In this document: positions 1 through 7,314 of the stretch, one piece after another
How the letters are laid out: the number at the start of each line of letters is the position of its first letter
Position numbering within the stretch: the first letter of the stretch is position 1
NCBI GenBank assembly: GCA_937948705.1
Contig: CALECF010000136.1
Span: forward strand, 1-13,312
Direction of reading: 5' to 3'
DNA length: 13,312 nt
DNA from: an uncultured Anaerosolibacter sp.
GTDB taxonomy: Bacteria > Bacillota_A > Clostridia > Peptostreptococcales > Thermotaleaceae
Translations under genes and position numbers: made by a program
The notes under the pieces: generated by a model
Databases searched by the model: none
What the model was told of the DNA's origin: nothing
What the model saw: only the letters and a program-made list of their open reading frames with translations

Positions 1-249
1 GAGGAAAGTATCGAGAGGATTCGTTGTACAAAGTGTGAGACAACTTTAGAAATTGATGAGAACTTAGTATTGTCAACATATGCTGCAGCCCTATTTAGGA
101 GAATCAACACCAAGCCAAATCGGATGAATCAAGAAATAAAAGGTGATCTTTCAAGGTTTTTGTGTTCTATTCCTATTCGGGTCGTGACGAAGCCTTATCG
201 AATGGTCAAAGAGTTTAAAAATATGAAGGGCATGATGAAAGATAAATAA
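1..249 (+). CDS. Small zinc-ribbon protein, C-terminal part (5' end outside window)
   Basis: The first 82 codons are open and end in TAA, with no start codon needed inside the window, so the gene begins upstream. The visible part keeps one CxxC pair (C9, C12 of the visible part). It aligns without gaps to the complete paralogue downstream of lplA at about 46 of 76 identical residues; by that alignment roughly 28 N-terminal residues, including the first CxxC pair, are missing. Two copies of a TKPxRM motif (visible residues 37-42 and 63-68) are conserved in both proteins. Function is not known to me. The paired cysteines suggest a zinc ribbon, and the basic C-terminus would allow nucleic-acid or protein contact, which is inference. 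Confidence 0.8.
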   Translation, partial: EESIERIRCTKCETTLEIDENLVLSTYAAALFRRINTKPNRMNQEIKGDLSRFLCSIPIRVVTKPYRMVKEFKNMKGMMKDK

Positions 250-277
250 AAAATAACACCAATATGAGTGACTTTGT

Positions 278-316
278 AATCCCTTCCTATCTGAATGCAG
301 TAAGGAAGGGATTTGT
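278..316 (+). terminator. Probable intrinsic terminator of the upstream zinc-ribbon gene
   Basis: A perfect 11-bp inverted repeat pairs 278-288 with 303-313 around a 14-nt loop, 29 nt after the stop codon. The trailing sequence is T-rich but broken by G, so termination may be partial and some transcripts could run on into lplA. Confidence 0.6.
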
Positions 317-424
317 TGTATTGGCTCAGGGCATAAAATAAAATCCTTTAAAAGAATGGGTTTTAGGAAACCAGGAGAAGGGGTATCAATAGTGAAAAAT
401 AGGAGACATTGGGAGGCTTAAAAA

Positions 425-1411
425 ATGATCTATATCCGAAATGAATCAACCAATCCATACTTTAATCTTGCTTTAGAAGAGTATGTATTGAATCATATGA
501 GCGGAAGTGAAGACTATTTCTTGCTATGGCAGAATGAACCTTCGATTATTATTGGTAAGCATCAAAACACCCTAGAGGAGATTAACTTGAAGTTTGTGAA
601 AGAAAACAATATTCATGTGGTAAGGAGGCTGTCGGGTGGAGGTGCAGTCTACCATGATTTAGGAAATTTAAACTTTACATTCGTTGTAAAAAACTGTGAA
701 AGCAGCCAGTTTAACTTTAAGAAATTTACGGAGCCAGTGATTCAAGCCCTAGAAAACTTAGGGATCCAAGCAGAGTTTAACAGTAGAAATGATTTAACCA
801 TCGATGGAAAGAAATTCTCAGGGAATGCTCAGTATATGAAGAAGGATAGACTACTTCATCATGGGACATTACTATTTTCTTCAGAGCTTGAACAATTGGT
901 AAGGGCCCTTCAAGTAGGCGATGATAAAATTATTTCAAAGGGTATTAAGTCAGTTCGCAGCAGAGTGACCAATATAAGTGACCACTTGAATCAAGAGTTA
1001 TCCATTCATCAGTTTAGAGAACAGCTTCTAGGATCTATGTTTAAAGAAGAACTTGAAGAATATACATTAACAGAGAAAGAACTTCAAGAAGTAAAGGAAA
1101 TGATGGAGAAACGTTATAGCACATGGGAATGGAACTATGGCGAGTCTCCAAGGTTTAACATGAAGAAAGAAAAGAGATTTGAAAGTGGAAAAGTAGAAGT
1201 TTTATTGGATATAGAAGGTGGAATCATTGTGCATTGCAAAATTTATGGAGACTTCTTTAGCAATGGAGATATCCACGATCTTGAGAAAAAAATTGTGGGG
1301 ATGGCGTATCAAGAAGAATCAATAAAACATGGTATAGAAGGGTTGGATGTAGGGCATTATTTGAATAATGTCAGTGTAGAAGATCTATGGACCCTTCTGC
1401 TAGAAGGATAA
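425..1411 (+). CDS. lplA: Lipoate-protein ligase A (lipoate scavenging)
   Basis: The product (328 aa) matches bacterial LplA over its length. It activates lipoate with ATP to lipoyl-AMP and transfers it to the acceptor lysine of lipoyl domains such as GcvH or 2-oxoacid dehydrogenase E2. The signature RRLSGGGAVYHD is at residues 67-78, and the motif around the lipoyl-adenylate-binding lysine, GKKFSGNAQ, is at 128-136 (K130 aligns with E. coli K133 by recall). HHGTLL is at 145-150 and SVRSRVTN follows. Residues from about 240 to the end form the small C-terminal domain, so this is a complete two-domain ligase. The start has GGGAGG at 411-416, 8 nt before the ATG. It sits between two paralogous zinc-ribbon genes. 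No lipoylated enzyme is encoded here. Confidence 0.93.
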   Translation: MIYIRNESTNPYFNLALEEYVLNHMSGSEDYFLLWQNEPSIIIGKHQNTLEEINLKFVKENNIHVVRRLSGGGAVYHDLGNLNFTFVVKNCESSQFNFKKFTEPVIQALENLGIQAEFNSRNDLTIDGKKFSGNAQYMKKDRLLHHGTLLFSSELEQLVRALQVGDDKIISKGIKSVRSRVTNISDHLNQELSIHQFREQLLGSMFKEELEEYTLTEKELQEVKEMMEKRYSTWEWNYGESPRFNMKKEKRFESGKVEVLLDIEGGIIVHCKIYGDFFSNGDIHDLEKKIVGMAYQEESIKHGIEGLDVGHYLNNVSVEDLWTLLLEG

Positions 1412-1504
1412 AATAATCTTATTGGAGGGAAATAGGGCAAACACCAAAAGCAGATGTTTCCCTAAAGATACTTAAGAAGAGGAAGATGCAAAAGGGGTGA
1501 GTTT

Positions 1505-1819
1505 ATGGGAATTACGAGGATGCAAGCGGACTTGCATTGCGGGAACTGTGATAAGAATACCCTTCATGAAGTGACCTATCTTGGCGAGAATATTGAGAAG
1601 ATTACATGTATGGATTGTGAGACCTATTTGGAAATTAGTGAGAAACTTGCCTATACCAATTATGCTGCTGAGATGTTTACGAGGATTGCGACCAAGCCTG
1701 TTCGAATGACTAAGGAAGTCAATGATGATTTGTCAAAATTTCTTTATACGATCCCCTTCCGGGTTGTGACAAAGCCCTATCGGATGATCAAGGAGTTTAG
1801 GCAAATGAAAAATCTATAA
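1505..1819 (+). CDS. Small zinc-ribbon protein, complete paralogue of the gene at the window start
   Basis: This is a 104-aa protein with two CxxC pairs, C12/C15 and C35/C38, spaced as in a zinc ribbon. The C-terminal half is basic and contains TKPxRM twice (63-68 and 89-94), which looks like an internal repeat. There is no signal peptide or membrane segment. The start is supported by a purine-rich GGGGTGA about 6 nt before the ATG. It follows lplA after 93 nt with no clear terminator between, so co-transcription is possible. About 60% identity to the truncated gene upstream of lplA shows duplication. I recognise the family only as a small conserved clostridial type without known function. 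Confidence 0.85.
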   Translation: MGITRMQADLHCGNCDKNTLHEVTYLGENIEKITCMDCETYLEISEKLAYTNYAAEMFTRIATKPVRMTKEVNDDLSKFLYTIPFRVVTKPYRMIKEFRQMKNL

Positions 1820-1873
1820 ATAAAGCTTGATGAATCATTGCAAAGATCATGGGAGGAAAGTTTTTTAAAAATG

Positions 1874-1882
1874 TGGTAAAAT
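1874..1882 (+). promoter_or_regulatory. Possible extended -10 promoter for ispF
   Basis: TGG followed by TAAAAT fits the extended -10 form TGnTATAAT with one mismatch. I find no good -35 box at normal spacing. The predicted start of transcription would lie about 40 nt before the ispF ATG and leave its ribosome binding site intact. Confidence 0.4.
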
Positions 1883-1929
1883 AAGCCTGGAGAAGTTTTA
1901 AACCTTATGAATCAGGAGGAAAACCACAG

Positions 1930-2406
1930 ATGATAAGAATTGGGCAAGGTTATGATGTACATAGACTGGTAGAAGGAAGGCAACTCATTATGGGTGGCGT
2001 AGAGATTCCCTATGAAAAAGGACTTCTCGGTCATTCTGATGCAGATGTGTTGCTCCACGCTATTAAAGATGCACTGTTAGGTGCTGCTGCCCTTGGAGAT
2101 ATTGGCAAGCATTTCCCAGACACTGACGAACGGTACAAAGGGGCTTCCAGTATCATGCTATTGAAGGAAGTAAACCGGCTGATTCAAGATAAGGGTTATG
2201 TGGTAAATAATGTAGATGCCACGATCATTGCTCAGAAGCCCAAAATGGCACCCCATATTCACCAAATGAGAGAAAATATTGCTTTGGCCCTCGATGTGGA
2301 TATGGATTGGATCAATGTGAAAGCCACCACCACAGAAGGCCTAGGATTTACAGGGACTGGAGAAGGAATTGCAGCCCAGGCCGTGGCAAGTATTGTGAGG
2401 AGATAA
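1930..2406 (+). CDS. ispF: 2-C-methyl-D-erythritol 2,4-cyclodiphosphate synthase
   Basis: IspF converts CDP-methylerythritol 2-phosphate to methylerythritol cyclodiphosphate plus CMP in the MEP pathway of isoprenoid synthesis. At 158 aa it has the normal family length. The metal ligands are visible as D9 and H11 in GYDVHRL and H43 in DVLLHAIKD, and GHSDAD is at 34-39. The C-terminal [18 protein letters not shown] segment is the conserved nucleotide-contact and trimer region. The AGGAGG at 1914-1919 fixes the start with 10-nt spacing. In Bacillus ispF lies next to ispD. Here no ispD precedes it, so the pathway gene stands alone between a zinc-ribbon gene and the proS leader. Confidence 0.96.
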   Translation: MIRIGQGYDVHRLVEGRQLIMGGVEIPYEKGLLGHSDADVLLHAIKDALLGAAALGDIGKHFPDTDERYKGASSIMLLKEVNRLIQDKGYVVNNVDATIIAQKPKMAPHIHQMRENIALALDVDMDWINVKATTTEGLGFTGTGEGIAAQAVASIVRR

Positions 2407-2417
2407 GGGATTGCCCG

Positions 2418-2446
2418 TTGACAAATAAAGGTGAATTGGTTAATAT
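2418..2446 (+). promoter_or_regulatory. SigA-type promoter of the proS T-box transcript
   Basis: A perfect TTGACA (2418-2423) is followed after exactly 17 nt by TAATAT (2441-2446). It begins 12 nt after the ispF stop and would start transcription near 2453, about 20 nt before the T-box stem I. This makes proS an independent, leader-regulated unit. Confidence 0.75.
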
Positions 2447-2473
2447 ATATGTAAATTCATATCATAAAGGCTT

Positions 2474-2716
2474 GGATGGGGAATAGTAGATTTGTAGATC
2501 CCTACAGAGAGCAGCGTTCCTTGGCTGAAAAACGTTGCAGGTGATAGCACTTCAAACCCGCCCCGGAGCTTAGGACTGAAATATAGTAGGTCTTTACGGA
2601 ATTGGACCGTTATCTCCAGCACAAGGGAATCCTGTATGGGATTAATTAGAGTGGTACCGCGGAAATACAACCTTTCGTCTCTATAATTATAGTAGAGATG
2701 AAAGGTTTTTTGTTTT
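2474..2716 (+). promoter_or_regulatory. T-box riboswitch leader, proline-specific, with terminator
   Basis: The leader holds the T-box core TGGTACCGCG at 2652-2661 and the stem I sequence CAGAGAGC near 2504-2511, and it ends in a terminator. Positions 2669-2682 pair with 2694-2707 (14 bp, one G-U) before a T run. The likely specifier is CCC at 2557-2559, a proline codon placed before GCCCCGGAGC in the position seen in other T-boxes; CCG one base later is the alternative and also codes proline. The fourth T-box base, U in UGGU, fits a discriminator A73, as expected for bacterial tRNA-Pro. Uncharged tRNA-Pro should favour the antiterminator and allow proS expression. Boundaries are approximate; no folding was computed. 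Confidence 0.93.
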
Positions 2717-2722
2717 CAATAA

Positions 2723-2771
2723 ACCCAAAAGATATACCCTAACACCGCCAACCGTGCACCGCGTACCGATG
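2723..2771 (+). repeat. Divergent right half of the dispersed heptad element
   Basis: A 12-base match, ACCCAAAAGATA (2723-2734), is shared with the internal part of the copy at 9893-10021 (its positions 9971-9982). It is followed by one CCCTAAC heptad (2737-2743) and then four further 7-nt units beginning ACCG at 2744, 2751, 2758 and 2765. It lies between the T-box terminator and proS, so it should be part of the proS mRNA. Assignment to the family rests on the 12-mer, the heptad and the period of 7. Confidence 0.5.
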
Positions 2772-2858
2772 GAAGTGGTTAAATAATGATAAGTATGCGG
2801 AATGATGGATTAAAGATTCATCTCGAAGAGATTGATAAATCGAAAGGAGCTGTATTGC

Positions 2859-4301
2859 ATGTCAAAGAAAGAAAAACAGTTTGTAGCAGAGATTACGCCT
2901 ATGGAGGTTGATTTTCCCCAATGGTACACTGATGTCATTACCAAAACTGACTTGGTAGACTATTCGCCGGTAAGGGGATTCATGGTGATTAAGCCTTATG
3001 GTTATGCGATTTGGGAGAACATCCAAAAGTATATGGACAAAAGATTTAAAGATACAGGTCACAAAAACTGTTATTTCCCACTGCTCATTCCAGAAAGCCT
3101 ACTGAAGAAGGAAGCAGAGCACGTAGAGGGATTTGCTCCTGAAGTAGCGTGGGTAACCCATGGTGGAAAAGAAGAGCTGCAAGAGAGGCTTTGTGTAAGA
3201 CCTACTTCTGAGACAATTATTTGTGCTATGTATGCCAAATGGTTAAAATCCTACAGAGAATTACCATATCTATACAATCAGTGGTGCAGTGTTGTTCGTT
3301 GGGAGAAGTCAACAAGACCTTTCTTAAGAACATCAGAGTTTCTATGGCAGGAAGGTCACACTCTTCATGAGACATATGATGAGGCCCAAGCAGAAACCTT
3401 ACAAATGTTAAATATCTATAAGGAAACGGCAGAGCAATTAATGGCTATTCCTGTGGTAACGGGAAGGAAAAGCGAGAAAGAAAAGTTTGCCGGTGCTTAT
3501 GCAACCTATACCATGGAAGCATTGATGCATGATGGAAAGGCTCTTCAGGCGGGAACTTCCCATAACTTAGGGCAGCACTTTACAAAGGCCTTTGAAATTA
3601 CCTACCTTGATCGAGGTGGAGAATTACAAAATCCATATCATACATCATGGGGTGTTTCAACAAGACTAATTGGTGGAATTATCATGGTTCATGGAGACAA
3701 CAGAGGTCTTGTATTGCCGCCAAGACTAGCGCCTATTCAAGTGATCGTGATTCCAATCGCCCAGCATAAAGAAGGCGTCCTCGATAAAGCCTATGAATTG
3801 AAGCAGTTATTAGGCGATGACATCCGGGTAGAGATTGATGACAATGACAATTACTCACCAGGCTGGAAGTTTAATGAGTATGAGATGAAAGGTGTTCCAA
3901 TTCGTATTGAGGTGGGACCTAAGGATATAGAAAAAAATCAAGTTATGATTTCTAGAAGAGATACATTAGAGAAGTATGCAGTGCCAATGGAAGGACTCAG
4001 AGAAACGGTAGTGACATTGTTGGATGATATCCATAACAACATGCTAGAGAGAGCAAGAAATCATAGGGATGAGAATACCTATGATATCAGCGACTTTGAA
4101 GACTTCAAAAACAAAATGGAGGAAAAGCCTGGTTTTGCGAAGGGAATGTGGTGCGGCAGCCGTGAATGTGAAGATAACATCAAGGCAGAAACCAGTGCCA
4201 CCATTCGATGTATGCCTTTTGAGCAAGAGGATTTGGGAGACAAATGTCACTTCTGTGGCAAAGACGCAAAGCATATGGTATATGTAGCGAAAGCTTATTA
4301 A
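2859..4301 (+). CDS. proS: Prolyl-tRNA synthetase, archaeal/eukaryotic type (type 3)
   Basis: The product is a 480-aa class II synthetase that charges tRNA-Pro. Motif 2 runs through [17 protein letters not shown] (145-161), with VRPTSETI before it, and motif 3 is the [12 protein letters not shown] region near 278-289. It lacks the large editing insertion of the E. coli type ProRS. It carries the extra C-terminal domain of the archaeal/eukaryotic class, with cysteines C432, C437, C463 and C466 in the C-x4-C-x25-C-x2-C pattern of a zinc site and a terminal tyrosine. The ATG at 2859 is preceded by AAGGAG at 2844-2849; an in-frame TTG at 2832 has no such site and is unlikely. Expression is under the proline T-box. 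Members of this class can misactivate cysteine, as in the archaeal ProCysRS, but nothing here shows that. Confidence 0.96.
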   Translation: MSKKEKQFVAEITPMEVDFPQWYTDVITKTDLVDYSPVRGFMVIKPYGYAIWENIQKYMDKRFKDTGHKNCYFPLLIPESLLKKEAEHVEGFAPEVAWVTHGGKEELQERLCVRPTSETIICAMYAKWLKSYRELPYLYNQWCSVVRWEKSTRPFLRTSEFLWQEGHTLHETYDEAQAETLQMLNIYKETAEQLMAIPVVTGRKSEKEKFAGAYATYTMEALMHDGKALQAGTSHNLGQHFTKAFEITYLDRGGELQNPYHTSWGVSTRLIGGIIMVHGDNRGLVLPPRLAPIQVIVIPIAQHKEGVLDKAYELKQLLGDDIRVEIDDNDNYSPGWKFNEYEMKGVPIRIEVGPKDIEKNQVMISRRDTLEKYAVPMEGLRETVVTLLDDIHNNMLERARNHRDENTYDISDFEDFKNKMEEKPGFAKGMWCGSRECEDNIKAETSATIRCMPFEQEDLGDKCHFCGKDAKHMVYVAKAY

Positions 4302-4308
4302 GAAGGAT

Positions 4309-4340
4309 AGGTGGTTATACAACGTATAGCCACCTTTTTA
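4309..4340 (+). terminator. Intrinsic terminator of proS
   Basis: An 11-bp stem (4309-4319 with 4325-4335, one G-U) closes a 5-nt loop and runs directly into TTTTT, 7 nt after the proS stop codon. Confidence 0.9.
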
Positions 4341-4354
4341 ATATTGGAAGCAAT

Positions 4355-4418
4355 CTGTGCTACGAGTGCTGTCGAGACGGTGAGGCAACCGGGTGCGAAG
4401 CACCTAGGCCTTCTTTTA
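4355..4418 (+). other. G+C-rich structured insert between proS and gltX
   Basis: This stretch is clearly richer in G+C than its surroundings. It contains a near-repeat (GTGCTACGAG, then GTGCTGTCGAG) and a hairpin GGTGC-GAA-GCACC (4392-4404), which CC (4389-4390) and GG (4407-4408) can extend. A T-rich stretch follows, so a second terminator is possible. It ends before the gltX -35 box and so is not in the gltX leader if that promoter is right. I do not recognise a known RNA family. Confidence 0.4.
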
Positions 4419-4426
4419 TAATATCC

Positions 4427-4455
4427 TTGATAACAATTTTTTTTTGGGATATAAT
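4427..4455 (+). promoter_or_regulatory. SigA-type promoter of gltX
   Basis: TTGATA (4427-4432) and a perfect TATAAT (4450-4455) are 17 nt apart. The spacer contains nine consecutive T (4437-4445), so a one-base slip would move the spacing off its optimum. Transcription would start near 4462, leaving a leader of about 45 nt. Confidence 0.8.
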
Positions 4456-4506
4456 AAAACAATGTAAAATACGGAAGAGAAATTCAATGCTATTGGAGGC
4501 ACGAAA

Positions 4507-5985
4507 ATGACAGTTAGAGTTAGATTTGCACCAAGTCCCACTGGATTTGTACATATAGGCAGTTTGAGAACTGCTCTCTACAACTATTTGTTCGCTAAAA
4601 AACATGGTGGGCAATACATCTTAAGAATTGAGGATACGGATCAGACAAGATATGTTGAAGGGGCCATCGAAGGCATGTTAAATTCCATGGCTTGGGCTGG
4701 CGTAAACCATGATGAGGGAGCCGTATTGGAAGAGGGAAAGCGAGTGGAAAAAGGTGCCTATGGTCCCTATATCCAGTCCGAGCGGCTAGAAATATATCAG
4801 AAACATATTCAACAACTTTTAGAGGAAGGACATGCATATTATTGTTTTTGTTCCAGGGAAAGACTAGAGGAAGTAAGAGAGCAGCAGAAGACTGCAGGGA
4901 TGACACCAAAGTATGATGGACATTGCAGACAATACACCCTAGAAGAGGCAAGGGAAAAAATTGCCTCAGGGGAATCCTATGTGATTCGTTTAAAATTGCC
5001 AGAAAACAGAGATATACAATTTTCAGATATTGTTAGAGGAAATGTAACTGTAAATACAAATGATATCGATGATCAGGTGTTAATGAAATCCGATGGTTTT
5101 CCTACGTATCACTTTGCAGTGGTGGTAGATGACTATTTAATGCAAATTACCCATGTTATTCGAGGCGAAGAGTGGTTAATTTCTACGCCGAAGCATGTGT
5201 ATCTTTACGAGGTTTTTGGATGGAAAGCACCCCAATATGTACATCTACCAAATATCTTAAATGCTGAGCGGAAGAAATTGAGTAAGCGTCAAGGTGATGT
5301 GGCTGTTGAAGATTTTGTTCGAAAAGGGTATCTTCCAGAAGGACTAGTAAATTATATTGCCTTGGTGGGTTGGAGTCCAGAGGACAACCAGGAGATCTTC
5401 TCTATGGATGAGCTTATTGAGAAGTTTACCTTGGAGCGGGTATCGAAAAGTGGTGGTGTTTTTGATACTGACAAATTAAACTGGGTGAACAGCCATTATA
5501 TTAAAGAGAGTTCGGTAGAGCGAATTACAGATTTAGCCATTCCCCACTTGGTAAAAGCAGGCTATGTGTCTGAAGGGGAAGTGGATGAAAAATATGTATG
5601 GATCAAAGATATGGTGACAGTGTTGCAAGATCGACTTTCCTATGTAGGAGAGATTGTGGATAAGGTAGATATTTTCTTTGCCACGGAAATCAAGGCAGAA
5701 GATCAAGAAGCCGAAGAAATCTTAAAAGTAGAACATTTGCCAACGTTGTTGGATGTATTTGCTGAGAAGATCGGTGCCATCGATGTTGTAGATGAGGAAG
5801 TTGTAAAAGGTGTTTTAAAAGAGATTCAGAAAGAAACGGGAATCAAAGGCAAGAATCTTTTTATGCCAATTCGTGTGGCGCTGACAGGTGCAGTCCATGG
5901 ACCAGATCTTCCTTTATTTTTAAAAGTGATTGGTAAACAAAATATTCTATCCCGCATAGACTATGTAAAGAACAATTTGTTATAA
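4507..5985 (+). CDS. gltX: Glutamyl-tRNA synthetase
   Basis: GltX is a class I synthetase attaching glutamate to tRNA-Glu; in bacteria without GlnRS it also loads tRNA-Gln for later amidation. The 492-aa product has the HIGH motif as HIGS (16-19) after [15 protein letters not shown] downstream, and the KMSKS motif as KLSKR (257-261). YYCFCS (C113, C115) with C140 in YDGHCR resembles the zinc-binding insert known in E. coli, though the final histidine ligand is not obvious. The C-terminal third is the helical anticodon-binding part. GGAGG at 4495-4499 lies 7 nt before the ATG. It has its own promoter and precedes cysES, as in Bacillus. Whether it is discriminating cannot be told from sequence reading alone. 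Confidence 0.96.
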   Translation: MTVRVRFAPSPTGFVHIGSLRTALYNYLFAKKHGGQYILRIEDTDQTRYVEGAIEGMLNSMAWAGVNHDEGAVLEEGKRVEKGAYGPYIQSERLEIYQKHIQQLLEEGHAYYCFCSRERLEEVREQQKTAGMTPKYDGHCRQYTLEEAREKIASGESYVIRLKLPENRDIQFSDIVRGNVTVNTNDIDDQVLMKSDGFPTYHFAVVVDDYLMQITHVIRGEEWLISTPKHVYLYEVFGWKAPQYVHLPNILNAERKKLSKRQGDVAVEDFVRKGYLPEGLVNYIALVGWSPEDNQEIFSMDELIEKFTLERVSKSGGVFDTDKLNWVNSHYIKESSVERITDLAIPHLVKAGYVSEGEVDEKYVWIKDMVTVLQDRLSYVGEIVDKVDIFFATEIKAEDQEAEEILKVEHLPTLLDVFAEKIGAIDVVDEEVVKGVLKEIQKETGIKGKNLFMPIRVALTGAVHGPDLPLFLKVIGKQNILSRIDYVKNNLL

Positions 5986-6042
5986 TTAGTATAGGCTCAT
6001 ACTGATAAGGTGTTATATTCGTTCAGGCATATTCAGGTATAG

Positions 6043-6157
6043 AGGCTAAACTTTTATCTGGTTAGAAGTTAGACGTTAGAGGTATTAGGGTCAATCTTGT
6101 ATGTTTTAAAAAGCTTAAAAGATAGACTTTAAAACTTCTAACATCTAACGTCTAACC
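6043..6157 (+). repeat. Dispersed heptad element, copy 1 (two arms)
   Basis: The left arm has three GTTAGAN heptads (6061-6081) and the right arm three NNCTAAC heptads (6136-6156), so the arms can fold on each other with the last base of each unit mismatched. An inner stem pairs GTTTTAAA (6103-6110) with TTTAAAAC (6128-6135). The motif CTTGTA (6095-6100) starts 14 nt after the last left heptad, and AAAAGATAGAC (6117-6127) precedes the right arm. These parts, and an AGGCTAAACT lead-in at 6043, recur in the copy before thyX. It lies between gltX and the cysteine T-box. Confidence 0.75.
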
Positions 6158-6229
6158 GAGTAGGTTATTTTCCTTTGGGCTGGAAAAGATATAAAATAAA
6201 GGCTAGATTTTTAATTACACATGAACAAA

Positions 6230-6468
6230 GACATTGATTAGGAGAGTACGTTTATCATATCCTGACAGAGAAAAGCTATCAGTGGCTGAAAGTAGCTTGA
6301 GGTATATATAAACTGAAATGCACCTATGAGTCGTTGTCCGAAGTTGAGTAGGCACAACCGGCTAAGCCCCGTTATTGGCTTATAAAGCTGAGGACTTTTT
6401 TCCTAAGCAGAGTGGAACCGCGAACAACCTTCGTCTCTGTATATATGTATATAGACGGAGGTTTTTTA
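6230..6468 (+). promoter_or_regulatory. T-box riboswitch leader, cysteine-specific, with terminator
   Basis: Stem I is bounded by GACA (6230-6233) and TGTC (6335-6338). The specifier TGC (6319-6321), in the context CTGAAATGCACC, codes cysteine. The T-box core is TGGAACCGCG (6413-6422). UGGA fits a tRNA ending UCCA, as bacterial tRNA-Cys with discriminator U73 does. The terminator pairs 6426-6436 with 6453-6463 (11 bp, one G-U) before six T. Uncharged tRNA-Cys should switch on cysE and cysS together, matching charging capacity to cysteine supply. A weak TATAAA at 6190 may be the -10 of this transcript, but I see no convincing -35. Confidence 0.95.
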
Positions 6469-6534
6469 TTTGGTTTTTATTTACAAGAAAGCTATAAAGG
6501 CGATAGGAAATGCTAAAGAGAATGATATGCAAAC

Positions 6535-6556
6535 CACTAACCACTAACTGCTAACC
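6535..6556 (+). repeat. Right-half heptad repeat between the cysteine T-box and cysE
   Basis: Three consecutive 7-nt units of type NNCTAAC occupy 6535-6555: CACTAAC twice, then TGCTAAC. They match the right arm of the dispersed element, but no left arm or internal motif is visible nearby, so this is a half copy or an independent run. It is downstream of the T-box terminator, inside the read-through mRNA. Confidence 0.55.
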
Positions 6557-6645
6557 AGAGTAAAGTCAGTATCTGGGAAGAGCAAGAGAAGTAATGTCGC
6601 GCTGGAAATTTTGAAGATGTAGTGATATAAAGGAGGGAATCGTGT

Positions 6646-7314
6646 ATGTCGCATTTCTTTAGATCAATTAATGAGGATATGAAAGCTGTAATGGAAAGAG
6701 ATCCTGCAGCGAATAGTCGCATAGAAGTGCTTCTATGTTATCCAGGCATTCATGCCGTAATATCCCATCGAATTGCCCATGGATTATACAAAAATAACTT
6801 TAGGCTGTTGGCGAGGATCATATCTCAGATTAGTCGTTTTTTCACGGGGATAGAAATTCATCCCGGTGCTCAAATCGGAAGACGTTTGTTTATTGATCAT
6901 GGGATGGGTGTTGTCATTGGAGAAACTGCAGAGATTGGTGATGATGTAACCATCTATCAAGGTGCAACGTTGGGTGGAACGGGAAAAGAAAAGGGTAAAC
7001 GACATCCTACCATTGGAAATAATGTAGTGATTAGCAGTGGGGCAAAGATATTAGGACCCTTTAAAGTGGGGGATGACTCGAAAATAGGTTCCGGTTCTGT
7101 TGTCTTACGGGAGGTGCCGCCAAACTGTACGGTGGTAGGTGTGCCTGGACATATTGTCATCAAGGACAATGTAAAGCTAAAAAGTATGCATAAAGAAGAG
7201 ATTGATTTGGACCAAGTCAGATTGCCAGATCCAATTGCCGAAGAATTAGAGTGTTTAAGAAAACGTATTGTTGGACTTGAAAAAAAGATGCTAGAAAGGG
7301 AGCGAAGTGAATGA
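6646..7314 (+). CDS. cysE: Serine O-acetyltransferase
   Basis: CysE makes O-acetylserine from serine and acetyl-CoA, the first committed step of cysteine synthesis. The 222-aa product is a short-form enzyme without the longer N-terminal helical domain of E. coli CysE. The left-handed beta-helix hexapeptide region runs from about 70 to 170, with [16 protein letters not shown] at 83-98 (D84 and H85 match the catalytic DH pair), TLGGTGK at 108-114, SGAKILG and GVPGHIV. The last 50 residues are charged and helical. AGGAGG at 6631-6636 sets the start. Its stop overlaps the cysS start (ATGA), so the two are translationally coupled under the cysteine T-box. Confidence 0.95.
   Translation: MSHFFRSINEDMKAVMERDPAANSRIEVLLCYPGIHAVISHRIAHGLYKNNFRLLARIISQISRFFTGIEIHPGAQIGRRLFIDHGMGVVIGETAEIGDDVTIYQGATLGGTGKEKGKRHPTIGNNVVISSGAKILGPFKVGDDSKIGSGSVVLREVPPNCTVVGVPGHIVIKDNVKLKSMHKEEIDLDQVRLPDPIAEELECLRKRIVGLEKKMLERERSE

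Noticed and set aside
1426..1463. Hairpin AGGGAAA/TTTCCCT between lplA and the zinc-ribbon gene as terminator
   Set aside because: Only 7 bp around a 24-nt loop with no T run; too weak to call.
2832..2858. TTG upstream start for proS giving 9 extra residues
   Set aside because: The ribosome binding site AAGGAG at 2844-2849 lies inside this extension and is correctly spaced for the ATG at 2859.
4069..4510. Small plus-strand open frames overlapping the proS end and gltX leader
   Set aside because: They overlap the conserved zinc domain of ProS, a terminator and the gltX promoter, and lack ribosome binding sites and recognisable motifs.
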